Shown piece by piece: positions 1 through 10,600 of a DNA stretch of 64,000 nt. Below the pieces are notes generated by a model. That model was not told the origin of the DNA. It saw only the letters and a program-made list of their open reading frames with translations, and did no database searches. The stretch comes from Xiphydria camelus (lineage: Eukaryota > Arthropoda > Insecta > Hymenoptera > Xiphydriidae): positions 3,539,001-3,603,000 of the forward strand of contig OY783198.1 in the NCBI GenBank assembly GCA_963678675.1, read 5' to 3'. The translations under genes were made by a program, and so were the position numbers. Within the stretch, counting starts at the first letter, position 1; each line of letters begins with the position of its first letter.

Positions 1-1043
1 CCTTTAGTTTCAAGTACTTGGCAAGAATTGAAAAGCGTGTGTCGTTAATTAACGTTTCGTTATATTTCTTCGACTGACCTTTTTGCACGTGGCTTGTTGC
101 TCCGAGAATCCTCGACTCACTTCGCCTACTCTATATTATTTCCAATTCACGAATGACCGCAAAAATATTAGCTCCGATAATAAACGCAACGATACACAAA
201 GAAATCGATTCCCTCGCGAAACGAGTTAGTTTAACAAATCCTATTTAATTAAAGTTTTCTACTTCTACCATCAATACATACGTATGTAGTACAAACCTGC
301 GTATAAAATATTGCATACAACTCTCGATCACACGTGGTCTGACACTTTTTGACGCTCGCACCAATCGAATATTTCGTTTGAGAATCTAAATCTCCCGAGA
401 TACAAACGCCAAATTTTCTCTCCGTCGGATACATTTATTTCGGGAAGTGCATTTCTTGCGGTATAAGTAATCATTTGAAACGACGCGGAATTAAGAAAAT
501 TGTTGTCACACAGAAATACCAACGTGATGCGTGGCAGAGCGTCTCATCAATTTTGGTCCATTATTAAATCCTCGTACCAGTATTTTGTAAGTTCAGTCGC
601 AACATCGAGAACATCTCGTTACGATTCGCAGGGAAGGTAGTCCCATACGTCGATGTGGACTGTCCGAATATTCGAGCAATTTTAAAAAACACGAAGAGTT
701 TCGACAGAAACACGAGTATCGCGGGTTGGCGAAACTGTCCTCTGAGGGCCTCAATTCACAACAGTCATCGCGGAAAGTCCAATATGGTGTCCGTCGTTCA
801 GCGGTTTACGTCGGACGTCCGTATCTTGACATAAAATTATTGTTCGGCAACGAAATAATCGCCGATAATTATGAAAATTCGATTGAAAGTTCCGTGCTGC
901 GCCTGAGAACACTTATGCCACGCCGGTACACCGAGTAGGAGGTTGCGGAAGCCAATTCAAGTATTGGCGGAAGGAGCCCCGTGTTCCCGGACTGTGCGTT
1001 CGACTGCCCGTTGGAGAGTTGAAAAATCGAGAAATTTGGGGGA
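1..1043. other. Upstream flank and 5' UTR of NAA30
   Basis: No gene is recognised here. The last few hundred bases probably contain the NAA30 promoter and 5' untranslated region, since the first coding ATG lies at 1044. Short open frames on both strands have no recognisable domain and no splice context. Confidence 0.5.
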
Positions 1044-2293
1044 ATGGAGGGTGCCAGAGTGGAAAGTGGCGCGGAAATAACACATTCGGAAACAATGGTG
1101 GCCAAGGTCAGAGTCGCGAAGGACAGTCCCGCGACGGACATTGCCACACTGGACTTGAAATCGCGGCTCAGTTTGCAACCGACCGAATTATGCGATGACG
1201 AGCCACATGCCAATGGGTTGCATCAACTGAACGGCATCTGCGACTCGCCCGAAAGAAGTACCGATGCGTCGGAACCTCCGAAACTGGAAACTAGTCATTC
1301 GAACGAATCTGGTGAGCAACGCTGCAAATTTACAGAACGATCCTCTTTTCTGTCGCTTCGTCTTTGGATCACCAAAACCATCGCACGCCGCGAATTGCGA
1401 AAGTCATCGCACGATTTTAGCGTATTCTTTCCCTTTTTTCGGCCTTGAAAAAATCAGGATTGACAAAAATATTTCATTTGATAGCTACTTTGCGAAATTA
1501 ACGGAATTCTAATCGGTTGTCTGTAAAATTTCAATAAGTGCGCACGCGCTTGTCCTTCATTTTAGGATCAGTGACTCGAATTGCTCCTTTTGTGATTTTA
1601 GAGAAGCAGACGGCAGAAGTAACGTCGACGGAAAGTGGAGATAGCGACATTCGATATGTCAGTTATACGAGCGAATTGCAAATGCCAGATATTATGAAAT
1701 TAATTCAAAAGGATTTAAGCGAACCGTACTCCATTTACACGTATAGATATTTTATTCACAATTGGCCAAAACTATGTTTTTTGGTAAGTGCACTTTCGTT
1801 CGAGCTGCTAATGCAATTTCCGCCTCATCACTTACACGTTAAACTCGACTCTCGCGGCAACAATACCCTCGTTCGGCTCGATCGCAAACGCGTCGTAAGA
1901 TCGGCCGATTTTCGTCGGATTCCCTCCTCTCCCAGGTATCCAATTCAAGGAAACTTCGTTTCTCTGTTCGTCAAGGCGATGCACGACGACGAATGTGTTG
2001 GCGCCATTGTCTGCAAATTGGACATCCACAGAAAGGTGATAAAGCGCGGATATATCGCCATGTTAGCGGTCGACGTGAAGTACCGAAAGCGCAAGATCGG
2101 CTCCAATCTGGTAAGACGAGCGATTCGTGCGATGGTAGTGGACGATGCCGACGAGGTGGTCTTAGAGACGGAGATCACCAATCGACCGGCGTTACGGCTG
2201 TACGAAAATCTTGGGTTCGTGCGTGACAAACGACTCTTTCGATATTACTTGAACGGCGTGGACGCCCTACGACTGAAATTGTGGCTCAGATGA
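1044..2293 (+). CDS. NAA30: N-alpha-acetyltransferase 30, NatC catalytic subunit
   Basis: Exons are read at 1044-1311, 1566-1783 and 1976-2293 (267 aa). NAA30 is the GNAT-fold catalytic subunit of NatC, which with NAA35 and NAA38 acetylates the N-terminus of nascent proteins starting with Met plus a hydrophobic residue. The product has an acidic, poorly conserved N-terminus (about 1-110), then the family block [31 protein letters not shown], the acetyl-CoA loop region ([12 protein letters not shown]), VVLETEITN and the hallmark C-terminus [20 protein letters not shown]. Intron 1 is phase 1 (donor GTGAGC, acceptor TTTTAG). Intron 2 is phase 0 (GTAAGT, GTCAAG). A second acceptor (GATTTTAG, exon from about 1602) also keeps the frame and would drop 12 residues. 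The ATG at 1044 is the first in frame with the conserved part. The N-terminal half is shorter than the human protein's. The family call is firm; the exact exon 2 start is not. Confidence 0.9.
1784..1975 (+). other. NAA30 intron 2, stop-free and divisible by three
   Basis: This 192-nt intron lies between LCFL and the [10 protein letters not shown] block, with GTAAGT at the donor. It contains no in-frame stop, so retention would add 64 residues in frame. The retained sequence resembles no part of the NAA30 family, and removing it restores the family alignment. Confidence 0.75.
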
Positions 2294-2659
2294 AACTCAT
2301 CTTCGTGTTTATGCCAATAGGAACTTAAATAACCGAGGAGGTGAAAACTACGTCTCCTAAAATTACGCAAATGTAACGTTAACGCCAAAGGAGTCGTCTC
2401 GTTTGTATCGTATACGCACAGGGGACGGTTATCTCGGAGGATATGTGCAATTCAATCGATAGCGTCCGCCGCGCGCATCGTAGTTTCGGGGTAATGCGAA
2501 TTTTTATTTCCTACAATTTTTCGGAACCTCGACTTTTTGAGATGACGCGATTATAAGAAACATATCTCTAATGTGGACGCGAATCCAGTCATTTGGCCGT
2601 ACTCTGAGCGTTCCATCTCTACATTGGCGCCGGTCGAACGGCGCTCGAAAGTTGTGGAA

Positions 2660-2665
2660 AATAAA
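2660..2665 (+). terminator. Probable NAA30 poly(A) signal
   Basis: AATAAA, about 370 bases after the NAA30 stop codon, is the first canonical hexamer on the coding strand. Confidence 0.45.
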
Positions 2666-3960
2666 GTCGTAACCGTTTTACAACAGATCGCTTTTCCATC
2701 TATATAATTACCATGCTCCTTACGCTTCAGAAGTCCCCCCCTCGTCCCCCAATATGACCGATGGCACGTGTACCAAAGACAGCTCGATCGTCATCGATTG
2801 CGTCGGTTCCATTGTCCGCGATCCTAATCGAAAGCAATCTTAGAACAATCGCCGGGATAATGCCTTTGGCGTTAACGTACATTTCTATGCTAGATTGGGG
2901 TTGCAGCTTCGATAAATTGTGCAAAACGGGAATACCGTTAAATCTGACGAAACTGAGACTGTGGCAAGGGTACTGAAAATGACCTACGTATTTTCTGAGC
3001 ACCGAGCGCCTCTACGTTCGGGTGCAGAGTTTAATGCAACGGACTTATCTTATCCAGCGTGCGAACGTTGCCTCCGTCGACGGATACGCGCGCGCGAACC
3101 CACACTCCGATGTGATCGCCCGGCCGAGAATATTATTATCGTGTAACGCTTGGAAATAATCATTAATTGATTCTTCGGGAGTTTACGTTCGCGCTGAGAA
3201 TTCTCTCGAAAGTATTCGTCGTTCACACGGTAATTGCATTGCATTGAACGCAACGCGTCCCGCGTAGCAGCGGTTATTTAATTTAGATATAAGAAAAGGA
3301 GAAACAACTTTACCTTTCTTCGCGGGACAATGATACGTTAGATAACGAAATTTTCGAATAAAGACGTAAAGCGAGATAAGGGTCGTTCAATATTTACGTC
3401 ATGTCGAACGACGAGAAGGTGACTGTCGTTCGTAGAATTCAAGCGTTCCATGTAACGCCGAGTGTCTCGCGGGCACTCTTCGCGCGGAGGGAGCCGTACA
3501 CCATTATTGTCTACCTACATATATTTACCTTTGTAAAAATAAATCCAAGACACGGGCCGTCATGTAACTATTAAAAAGTGTAAAAAATGTTAATAAAAAT
3601 GCATAGATGTTTTTACATATGCAGGAATTTTTGCTTGAGATTGCAATTTTTAAAAAAAGGACTATTCTTCGTCACATTTCTCACGAGATCAATTAGGCTC
3701 GAAGAACATTACGGATATTTGAGGGAAAAAGCGCTGAGGTGGGGACACAATTAGCGCCCGTATGGATGCAATTATTCTCGCACCAAAGCAGGTTTCCAAC
3801 AGAAAAAAACATAAGCTAGGGGTTCGAATGCTGGAGATGATTCGCACGATTCGATCTGAATGAATGGAATGAATAAGTTCCGAGGATGAAATATTCGCCT
3901 AGATGGCATTACAGTCGAAAAAAAGTCACCAATTTTTAGGGTTCAGTTTACAGTTTACTA

Positions 3961-3974
3961 CTAGATGGCGCCAC
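3961..3974 (+). promoter_or_regulatory. CTCF-like motif upstream of CSN6
   Basis: CTAGATGGCGCCAC matches the AGRKGGCR core known for CTCF. It lies about 400 bases before the CSN6 start and is paired with an oppositely oriented copy at 4117-4130. Binding is inferred from the motif only. Confidence 0.35.
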
Positions 3975-4116
3975 CGCCCAAAAGTGGTCGAAAATCAACT
4001 CTAGTATCAGGAGAATATAACGAGCAAGGAGATATTCGCTCCACCAATAACCCGCTTATATCAAATCACACAAACCTTAGGAGGAGTATGAAATAAAAGT
4101 TGAGAAGAGCGTAGCA

Positions 4117-4130
4117 GCGCCATCTAGCGG
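4117..4130 (-). promoter_or_regulatory. CTCF-like motif, reverse orientation
   Basis: Read on the minus strand this is CCGCTAGATGGCGC, close to the CTCF consensus. It is 156 bases from the forward copy and about 240 bases before the CSN6 ATG. Confidence 0.35.
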
Positions 4131-4372
4131 AAAAAAACCGAGACTAAAATATCTCAAATCCTCTTCTATCATCGCACGTGTGCACTTTTACGACTGGATT
4201 TTAATCCCGTCCCGTCAGTCCGATAGTTGTTGCGGTGTTTATTATTTATTGCCATTTCGGAAGCTCGCGATCTTTATTCGCGTCGAACGGAGTTCGTAAG
4301 TATTCGCGATCGTCGTTGCTCGGCTGATCGGATTAGTGCCCGTTCGTCGGAACGATCCGAACTTCGGACGAA

Positions 4373-5810
4373 ATGAGCGAACAGAAACCGCAACTGAACG
4401 AGATGGAGATCGACGAAAACAATGCGACCACGGCAGAGTCCGCGATGGAAGTCGCGCAGACGGCTTCCGAGAAAGCCACCTCCTCGTCGATGAGCTCGAG
4501 CAATGCGGCGCGAGTTATGGCATCCTCGGGGACAGTGGGATCCGTGTCCATCAGTCTCCATCCCCTCGTCATTATGAACGTCAGCGAGCACTGGACGAGG
4601 CTCAGAGCTCAGGAAGGCACCGATCAATTAGGTACGGATCACGGAACGAAGCGTTCTCGAAAAATTTTTGTCGATGTGGCTACACCTTGCTTCCGATCGT
4701 TCTTTCGATATTCATTCTAGACGACTACTCCTCTTTTCCACAGCTTACGGAGCGCTCATCGGCAAGCAAAAGGGCCGTAACATCGAAATCATGAACTCGT
4801 TCGAGCTATTATTCACGTGCATCGGCGACGACGTTATTATCGATCGAGATTACTATAATACGAAAGAGGAGCAGTTCAAGCAGGTCTTCAGCGAAATGGA
4901 TTTCTTGGGTTGGTACACTACTGGCGATATTCCCACTGAGAGGGACATCCGGGTGCATAAGCAATTGTGCGAAATTAACGAGAGTCCCGTGTTACTGAAA
5001 CTGGACCCAGGATTCAAGAATACAGATGTAAGCTTTAAAATGTCTACCTATAGTTCAGTGAACTCTGCAGGCCTTTCCGGGTGCCTTTTTGGTGTTTTAC
5101 GATTTGTAAATCTGACGTATCGACCAATTTTAGCAATTATCCGTATCGATGTACGAATCTGTAATTGATTTGGTCAACGGAGAAGCCACGATGTTGTTCG
5201 TTCCGTTGACTTACACTTTGGCTACAGAGGAGGCGGAAAGAATCGGCGTTGATCATGTCGCTAGAATGTGCAGCAATGATCAAGCTGAAAGCTCGTTAGG
5301 TAGCGTATCTTGCTCAGAGATATGTTTATAGATTGTTTCGCGCTAGAACGTTTCCAATTTAACGTATAATTTATTACGTCGCAGTCGCGGAACACCTTAC
5401 CGCGCAACACAGCGCGATCAAAATGTTGAATTCGAGGGTAAAGCTCGTCCTGAGATACGTCCGAGCGGTGGAAAGCGGAGAGCTAGAAGGAAACCACGAG
5501 GTCTTGAGAGCCGCCTGCTCCTTAGGTCACCGTTTACCTGTGCTAAATAGTCCCAAATTCAGAGCAGACTTTTACAACGTGAGTATATACCGTATACTCG
5601 TGAGGAAGATTACGCGAGAACGACTTCCGTTTCGTCACATCACTCGCTATCCTAATTCTTCTATTTCAGCAATGCAACGATTTTGGCCTCATGACGTATC
5701 TTGGTATAATTACCAAAGGTTGCAACGATATAAATCAATTTGTAAACAAATTCAATATCTTGTACGATAGGCCAGGCATGGGTCGTCGAATGCGAAGTCT
5801 TTTCTTCTGA
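4373..5810 (+). CDS. CSN6: COP9 signalosome complex subunit 6
   Basis: Exons are read at 4373-4631, 4744-5027, 5134-5299, 5385-5578 and 5670-5810 (347 aa). CSN6 is the non-catalytic MPN-domain partner of CSN5 in the COP9 signalosome, which removes NEDD8 from cullin-RING ubiquitin ligases. A Ser/Thr/Glu-rich N-terminal tail of about 55 residues precedes the MPN domain ([37 protein letters not shown]). As in the family, this domain lacks the metal-binding JAMM motif. It is followed by [39 protein letters not shown] and the C-terminal helices ending [21 protein letters not shown]. All introns are short (85-112 nt) with GT-AG ends, and the phases (1, 0, 1, 0) agree across every junction. The length fits the family (human 327 aa). 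The extra residues are mainly N-terminal. Confidence 0.95.
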
Positions 5811-5957
5811 TAGATCCGTAGATATTTGTTTTTGTACTTGCCTTTTTTTAAACGTCCCGCGCGCTAATTACAATTGAGCCCAGGATCCAAGAATCCCAGA
5901 TAGTCGACGAGTCGACAGTCTGGCGATTAACGCCTGAAACCGGTTCGATTATTGCCC

Positions 5958-5963
5958 AATAAA
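5958..5963 (+). terminator. Probable CSN6 poly(A) signal
   Basis: AATAAA within CCCAATAAAACA, about 150 bases after the CSN6 stop codon. Confidence 0.6.
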
Positions 5964-6038
5964 ACAATCAAACCGTAAACTTCCAACCCTGCCAACGAAT
6001 TTCATTAATTTGAGACCGAGTATTTCACGCAACCATAG

Positions 6039-6268
6039 GTCAGAAAGTTCCGAATTTGGCGAAGCAGAGTGGCTCGATGGATGCCAAAGATGTTTGCTGG
6101 ATTTTCGATGCGATTCACCGTTTCTGTTCCGAGACGGTGTCGTATTCGTGCGCGCGGCGGCTTGTAAATTGTGTACAATTAATATACATACGCGAAACTC
6201 TATTAATGTGTAATATTAATGATGGAGAAAGATCTGTGATGTATGGACTGAACGATTTTCTTTCGTAG
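6039..6268 (+). other. Exon-like open frame of unknown nature
   Basis: A splice-acceptor-like sequence (CAACCATAG) at 6038 is followed by an open frame of about 75 codons ending at 6268, with the stretch SGSMDAKDVCWIFDAIHRF. It lies just past the CSN6 poly(A) signal. I do not recognise the protein. It may be a terminal exon of an unseen gene, or chance. Confidence 0.15.
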
Positions 6269-7659
6269 CTAAATAGAGACTCGTTAAAAAGGAAATGTAG
6301 AATTGTGTACAGAAACTGGGACGCTTAACAGGAGAACTAACTGAAAAATTGATTTGGTGGAATTCCACTTCTCTGCTATCGACGATTGTAAGAGTTCGGC
6401 AAAGCACGGAAAGTGGATGCCGCCTAAATGCAATAGAAATTTATTAATGTTCCCTATTATATACAATTTACATAATTTATATTCATTTTTACAACATTCC
6501 CTATATTCTTTTCCTCGTAGTGTATGTAAAAAGTGCGTAATTGCAGGTATCCGATACTTTCGCCTGTTCTTCACTTTTCCTTCTCTTCTTTCTTTTTCTC
6601 TTTTTTAATGGAAGACCTCATTTCGATCGGCACATTTTCACCGACCTTTTTCCTTTTCGCGGAACGATTCGTATATCGATGCTGCGCGCGCGTTCGTCCT
6701 ACAGAAGCATTTGCATATAAATTGCGTCGTTTTATAAAAAAGCTGTCTATCCGATTCATTATAAAACATTCACTTCTAAAAGACTCTTCTAAAAATCTAC
6801 TCGATTAATATAATGTTACCTTTGGTATGTATACATATACTCTAAAAAAATACGCCTTCGAATCGAAAAGAAATCTGCTCGGACCAAGAATCAACTCGTA
6901 TTTCGTATATCTAGATTTATCTCGGACGAGCAGGACGTTCCGTTCGATTCGAGCGATCACTTTTCGAGAGAATTCCTTACAAATAATGCTGTACAATGTA
7001 TATTACGTATATTATCGTGCCTCGTTAGTTATTGCATGCGATCGTACGTGTTTTCGAATCCCTCAAAATTTCATCAATCCTACGTTAATTCGTACGATTA
7101 ATCGTCGTTTGAAATATCGTTGCCATTTGAGCGATTCCACTTGCTGTCTGAGAAGCCACGGCAAAGATTCTCCGTCGTGAGCGCTATCGTCATCCATACT
7201 CGGTCACGCCTGACAATCCGTTAGGTCGATACGTTCTGATGCCTTATTTTGACTCGCGCAACGGTTCACGCGCGAAGCTGCCTGATATTGTGCTGATATG
7301 TGTGCTAGGATTATCTTTCTTTCTCAGTCATCGATACGCTCGCGTTATGTGCTAACAGTTGATAGCCTGCCGGCGATGATTCGCCGCTCGAAAAATCGCC
7401 CGTGTGTAGAAAGACAGCATCATTTTTCAATTTTAGATCGCCGATCTTCAGTTGCAAATTTCGTGCTTACGTCGCCTCGAGACTTCGTAGCGAAGTGTGG
7501 AAGCTCGCGCGCTGCGTGCTAATGATAAATGTGCGTATCTGGTAGCACCCGGTCGGAAAGGCTCCTCGTTCTTCCGTCCTACGACTCGACTCATGAAACT
7601 AGGCTGTCCTCGATTGCATTAGCGAGAAAATCTATTAAATAGGACAGCGTGGAATCGGG
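6269..7659. other. Intergenic region between CSN6 and the PARG-like gene
   Basis: AT-rich unique sequence with no recognised domain. It probably holds the convergent 3' UTRs of CSN6 (+) and the PARG-like gene (-). A 44-codon minus-strand frame is listed separately. Confidence 0.4.
7063..7197 (-). other. Small open frame, possible unannotated exon
   Basis: A 44-codon minus-strand frame starts MDDDSAHDGESLPWLL and continues with a basic, helix-like segment (LKWQRYFKRRLIVRI). An acceptor-like TTGTCAG lies just upstream. It is about 460 bases downstream of the PARG-like stop on the same strand. No family is recognised. Confidence 0.15.
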
Positions 7660-10600
7660 TTAAGGACTCGGCTTGTCTATTCCGATCAATTCCTCGAAAA
7701 GACTATTTCTCCCTTCGATTCTGTCTTCGATGGCTTGTTGGGCAAATCTTAGGGTGGCCGCCGCTAAGTCTCCCACGGACCAGTATCTGTCCATTAGAAC
7801 TCTGCTCACGGTATCCAACTGAAACGCACAACATGGACGTCGAAACGTCGTCGCACGAGCGCGAGTCTGTAGAATACAAAGGGACGAGAAATTCAACTCG
7901 GAATGCTCACCTTTGATAAACTGGGGTGGCCGGAAGTATAGTAAATTAATCTGGGCACACCGGCTAACGAAGCGGCGAGCCACTGGACGACGAGCTTCAG
8001 CTGAGGATCGCCCTTCAGTCGAGAACCGCAGCCCCAATTGCCCGTGGCAACGGGCAGTAGACCTCCGGCCTGAGGACTGCTCTCTCGCGGTATCTGGGAG
8101 TACGAAATCGATCAGATTTTTAATGGCAAACATTCGAGGTCAAATTTGAACTCGAACGCGAGTACACGGCAACACGACCAGAAGAAACTACAATATTTCG
8201 AAAAGCTGTACGTTAACGCGGGAATATTCGTTATAGTTTACTTTACGTGGCTTTCGAAAAATGCGGGTAACATTCTTTCGACATTCTCTGATATCGAATC
8301 GGGTGCAAGATGACAGATAAAAACTCACGATACGCAAAGATAGGAGAGAACTGTAAAAACTGCACTAAGACGGATAGAACGAGAGACAGACGGATTAGTC
8401 TTCGGAGTTTCAAATTCAATCGGGGGTGTAGTGGATTAATGGTTTATCACGCAACACAACATTGACGTCTTTATCGGTCAACGATACAAAGTTCCATTCG
8501 GCGATCGTGTACGACGATCGCCAGGGTCGGTCAATGCGTTTTTACGAGGTCGATGCAGCGTTGCGTTACGGTTGTACATGTGTGTAGCTACGTCGGAAAA
8601 CGTTAAGTGATGTGTAGCAGAGGGATGTCAATGCGAGAGGACGAGCAACGGGTCGGAAAGTCGACCAGTCGCTCTGCGTATTATCACTGGCGGTCTCACG
8701 CGTTAATTTTCGACAGAATCACTCCACAGCGACAGCTTGGCGCAGTTTTCGGTTTGCCTACTTCTTTGGAAACGCCGCGTTTTCTACCTCCCACGATCGG
8801 AACTTCTTTAGATTCGCTCTCCTCGCTTCCGGGATTAGCTAGGGGAGGAGGAAGAGTATCCGACACGGGTAGGCTAACGGTAGCTTCGTCGTCGGCGAGG
8901 GTCTGGAAGACTTCCGAAGTCACCGTAATGGCCCAGAGCTTTCTGCGTTGGAAATTCTTTGTCTCCTTAGCCACTCGCGGATCCTCGCTCGAGGCGTCAT
9001 CGTAATTCGTGCAGTCGTCCCTCACAGGAACCTGTGTAGCGTCAACTTTGGAGTTCCAGTTAAACCGTGCGGTACAGCGATATTAATATTCGTAAGCACA
9101 CACTGGTATCGGGCGGATTCGAAACTCTTCGTGTGCGATTCTTTTACGAGTTTCGGTCGGTCGTCCCGAGGATCTCAAGAATGAATTTTACCTCGTAGAG
9201 ACTGTAAATTTGTTTGTGTAATAATCGGCGACTCAATCAACGCGGCTTTGTTAATTTAACTGTCTCTCATTCCATCTTGATCACGACTAAAGAAAGCGAG
9301 AACATCTTCGAAATACGTGTACGCCGACGCGCTTATGACGAGTCCTCCTTCACCTCGTTGTTCTACCTCGCGACAAAGCCAAGAGAAACGTATACGTCGA
9401 ATGTCGTGCTTACCGATTGCTGCCGTCTGTTCTTGTGTCTGGCGAGTTCCAGGCTCAAACTCCTAACGGCGAGGGCCAACTTGTGCCTCTGCTGCGCGTC
9501 GTCCGAGTCGATCAACGGCTGTGGCTCGCCCTCCTGAACCGGGACTCCGGCGAACGACTCGCTCAGCGCTCTCTTCAGCAGCGAACCGGCGAATCTCACG
9601 ACGGCTCTGTCCCTCGCGTCCAACTCGCGATTCTCGTCCGCCGCTATCGGATCTTCCAACCACTTGGACAGTTGCTCGTAGACTTCCTCGAGCTCCGAGG
9701 AGAAGTCTGCTGATGGGTGCGACCACGACGGGATCCGTTAGATCGTCGAGGGGTTTACGCGAGACTCGCGAAAATGTAATTTCCTGATATAAACCTGAGC
9801 TGCACTCCGTGCTGAAGCTGTATCTGCTGCTGGCGTTGGTGTCTCTCCGTTGAAGGATAGCCGGCTGGCTCTGCCGAAATCTACCCAGCCACTTCTGCTC
9901 GGCCTCCAGAGATTCCTTCAAGAACTCCTCGTCGACCGTGTCGTCCCGCAGCACGAAACCCCTCGATCCGCCCCTCTTGACCCTGAAACATCGTTTCACC
10001 CGAGAGAGAGGGTGAGAATTTGTCGACGAAAGTACTGAGAGAGGCGGCGACGTCGACGGGACGGTCTCGCTAACTTGATTTCAGGATCATCCACGTGACT
10101 ACCGGCAACGCTTATCCCAACAGCGTAGCTGCCGCTCTCGCTGGACGAATTGGAAGACGTTCCGGTCGCCGTACTCTCGCGTTTCAGGGCATCTTTCAGT
10201 CTCTGGGCGAAGGTCCCTCTTCGTTCCGCGGTCTCCAGCTGCCTGCCGTAACGCCCGGACGTTCTCCGCTCCTCCTCGTCTGTAAACAAGACCCATCGCG
10301 GAAGCTCTTTCGCGATCGTAGCAAGCGAGCGTCCCGCCGAGAAGAAAGAGCGTACCCGGCTCCTCATCGATGGTGTCCTTGGCGCTGTGAAAGCTGTCCG
10401 TGCTCTGACTGTTGCAGCTGCTGTAAACGGACATCTGACCGATGGACTTTCTCGTCACCGGTAGAACCTCGCCGCTCGAACCGAGGACGATGAAGCGGCT
10501 CCTCCTGCTCGCACAACTCGCGGGCTTGCACGTTCCGTCGGGGCTGTTCGCCGCTCTTATCGATTTACCGTTAGGCCTGGTTCTCGTCTCGGCGATGTGG

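Larger units (their letters stand above)
2666..4200. other. Intergenic region between NAA30 and CSN6
   Basis: No gene is recognised. It holds AT-rich unique sequence (3500-3660) and the upstream regulatory region of CSN6, including two CTCF-like motifs described separately. Confidence 0.5.

Noticed and set aside
3810..3840. GGGTTCGAATGC as a tRNA T-loop
   Set aside because: Flanking bases do not form a cloverleaf.
9463..9999. 178-codon minus-strand frame
   Set aside because: It is a fusion of one true PARG-like exon, its intron and a wrong frame of the next exon. The spliced model explains it.
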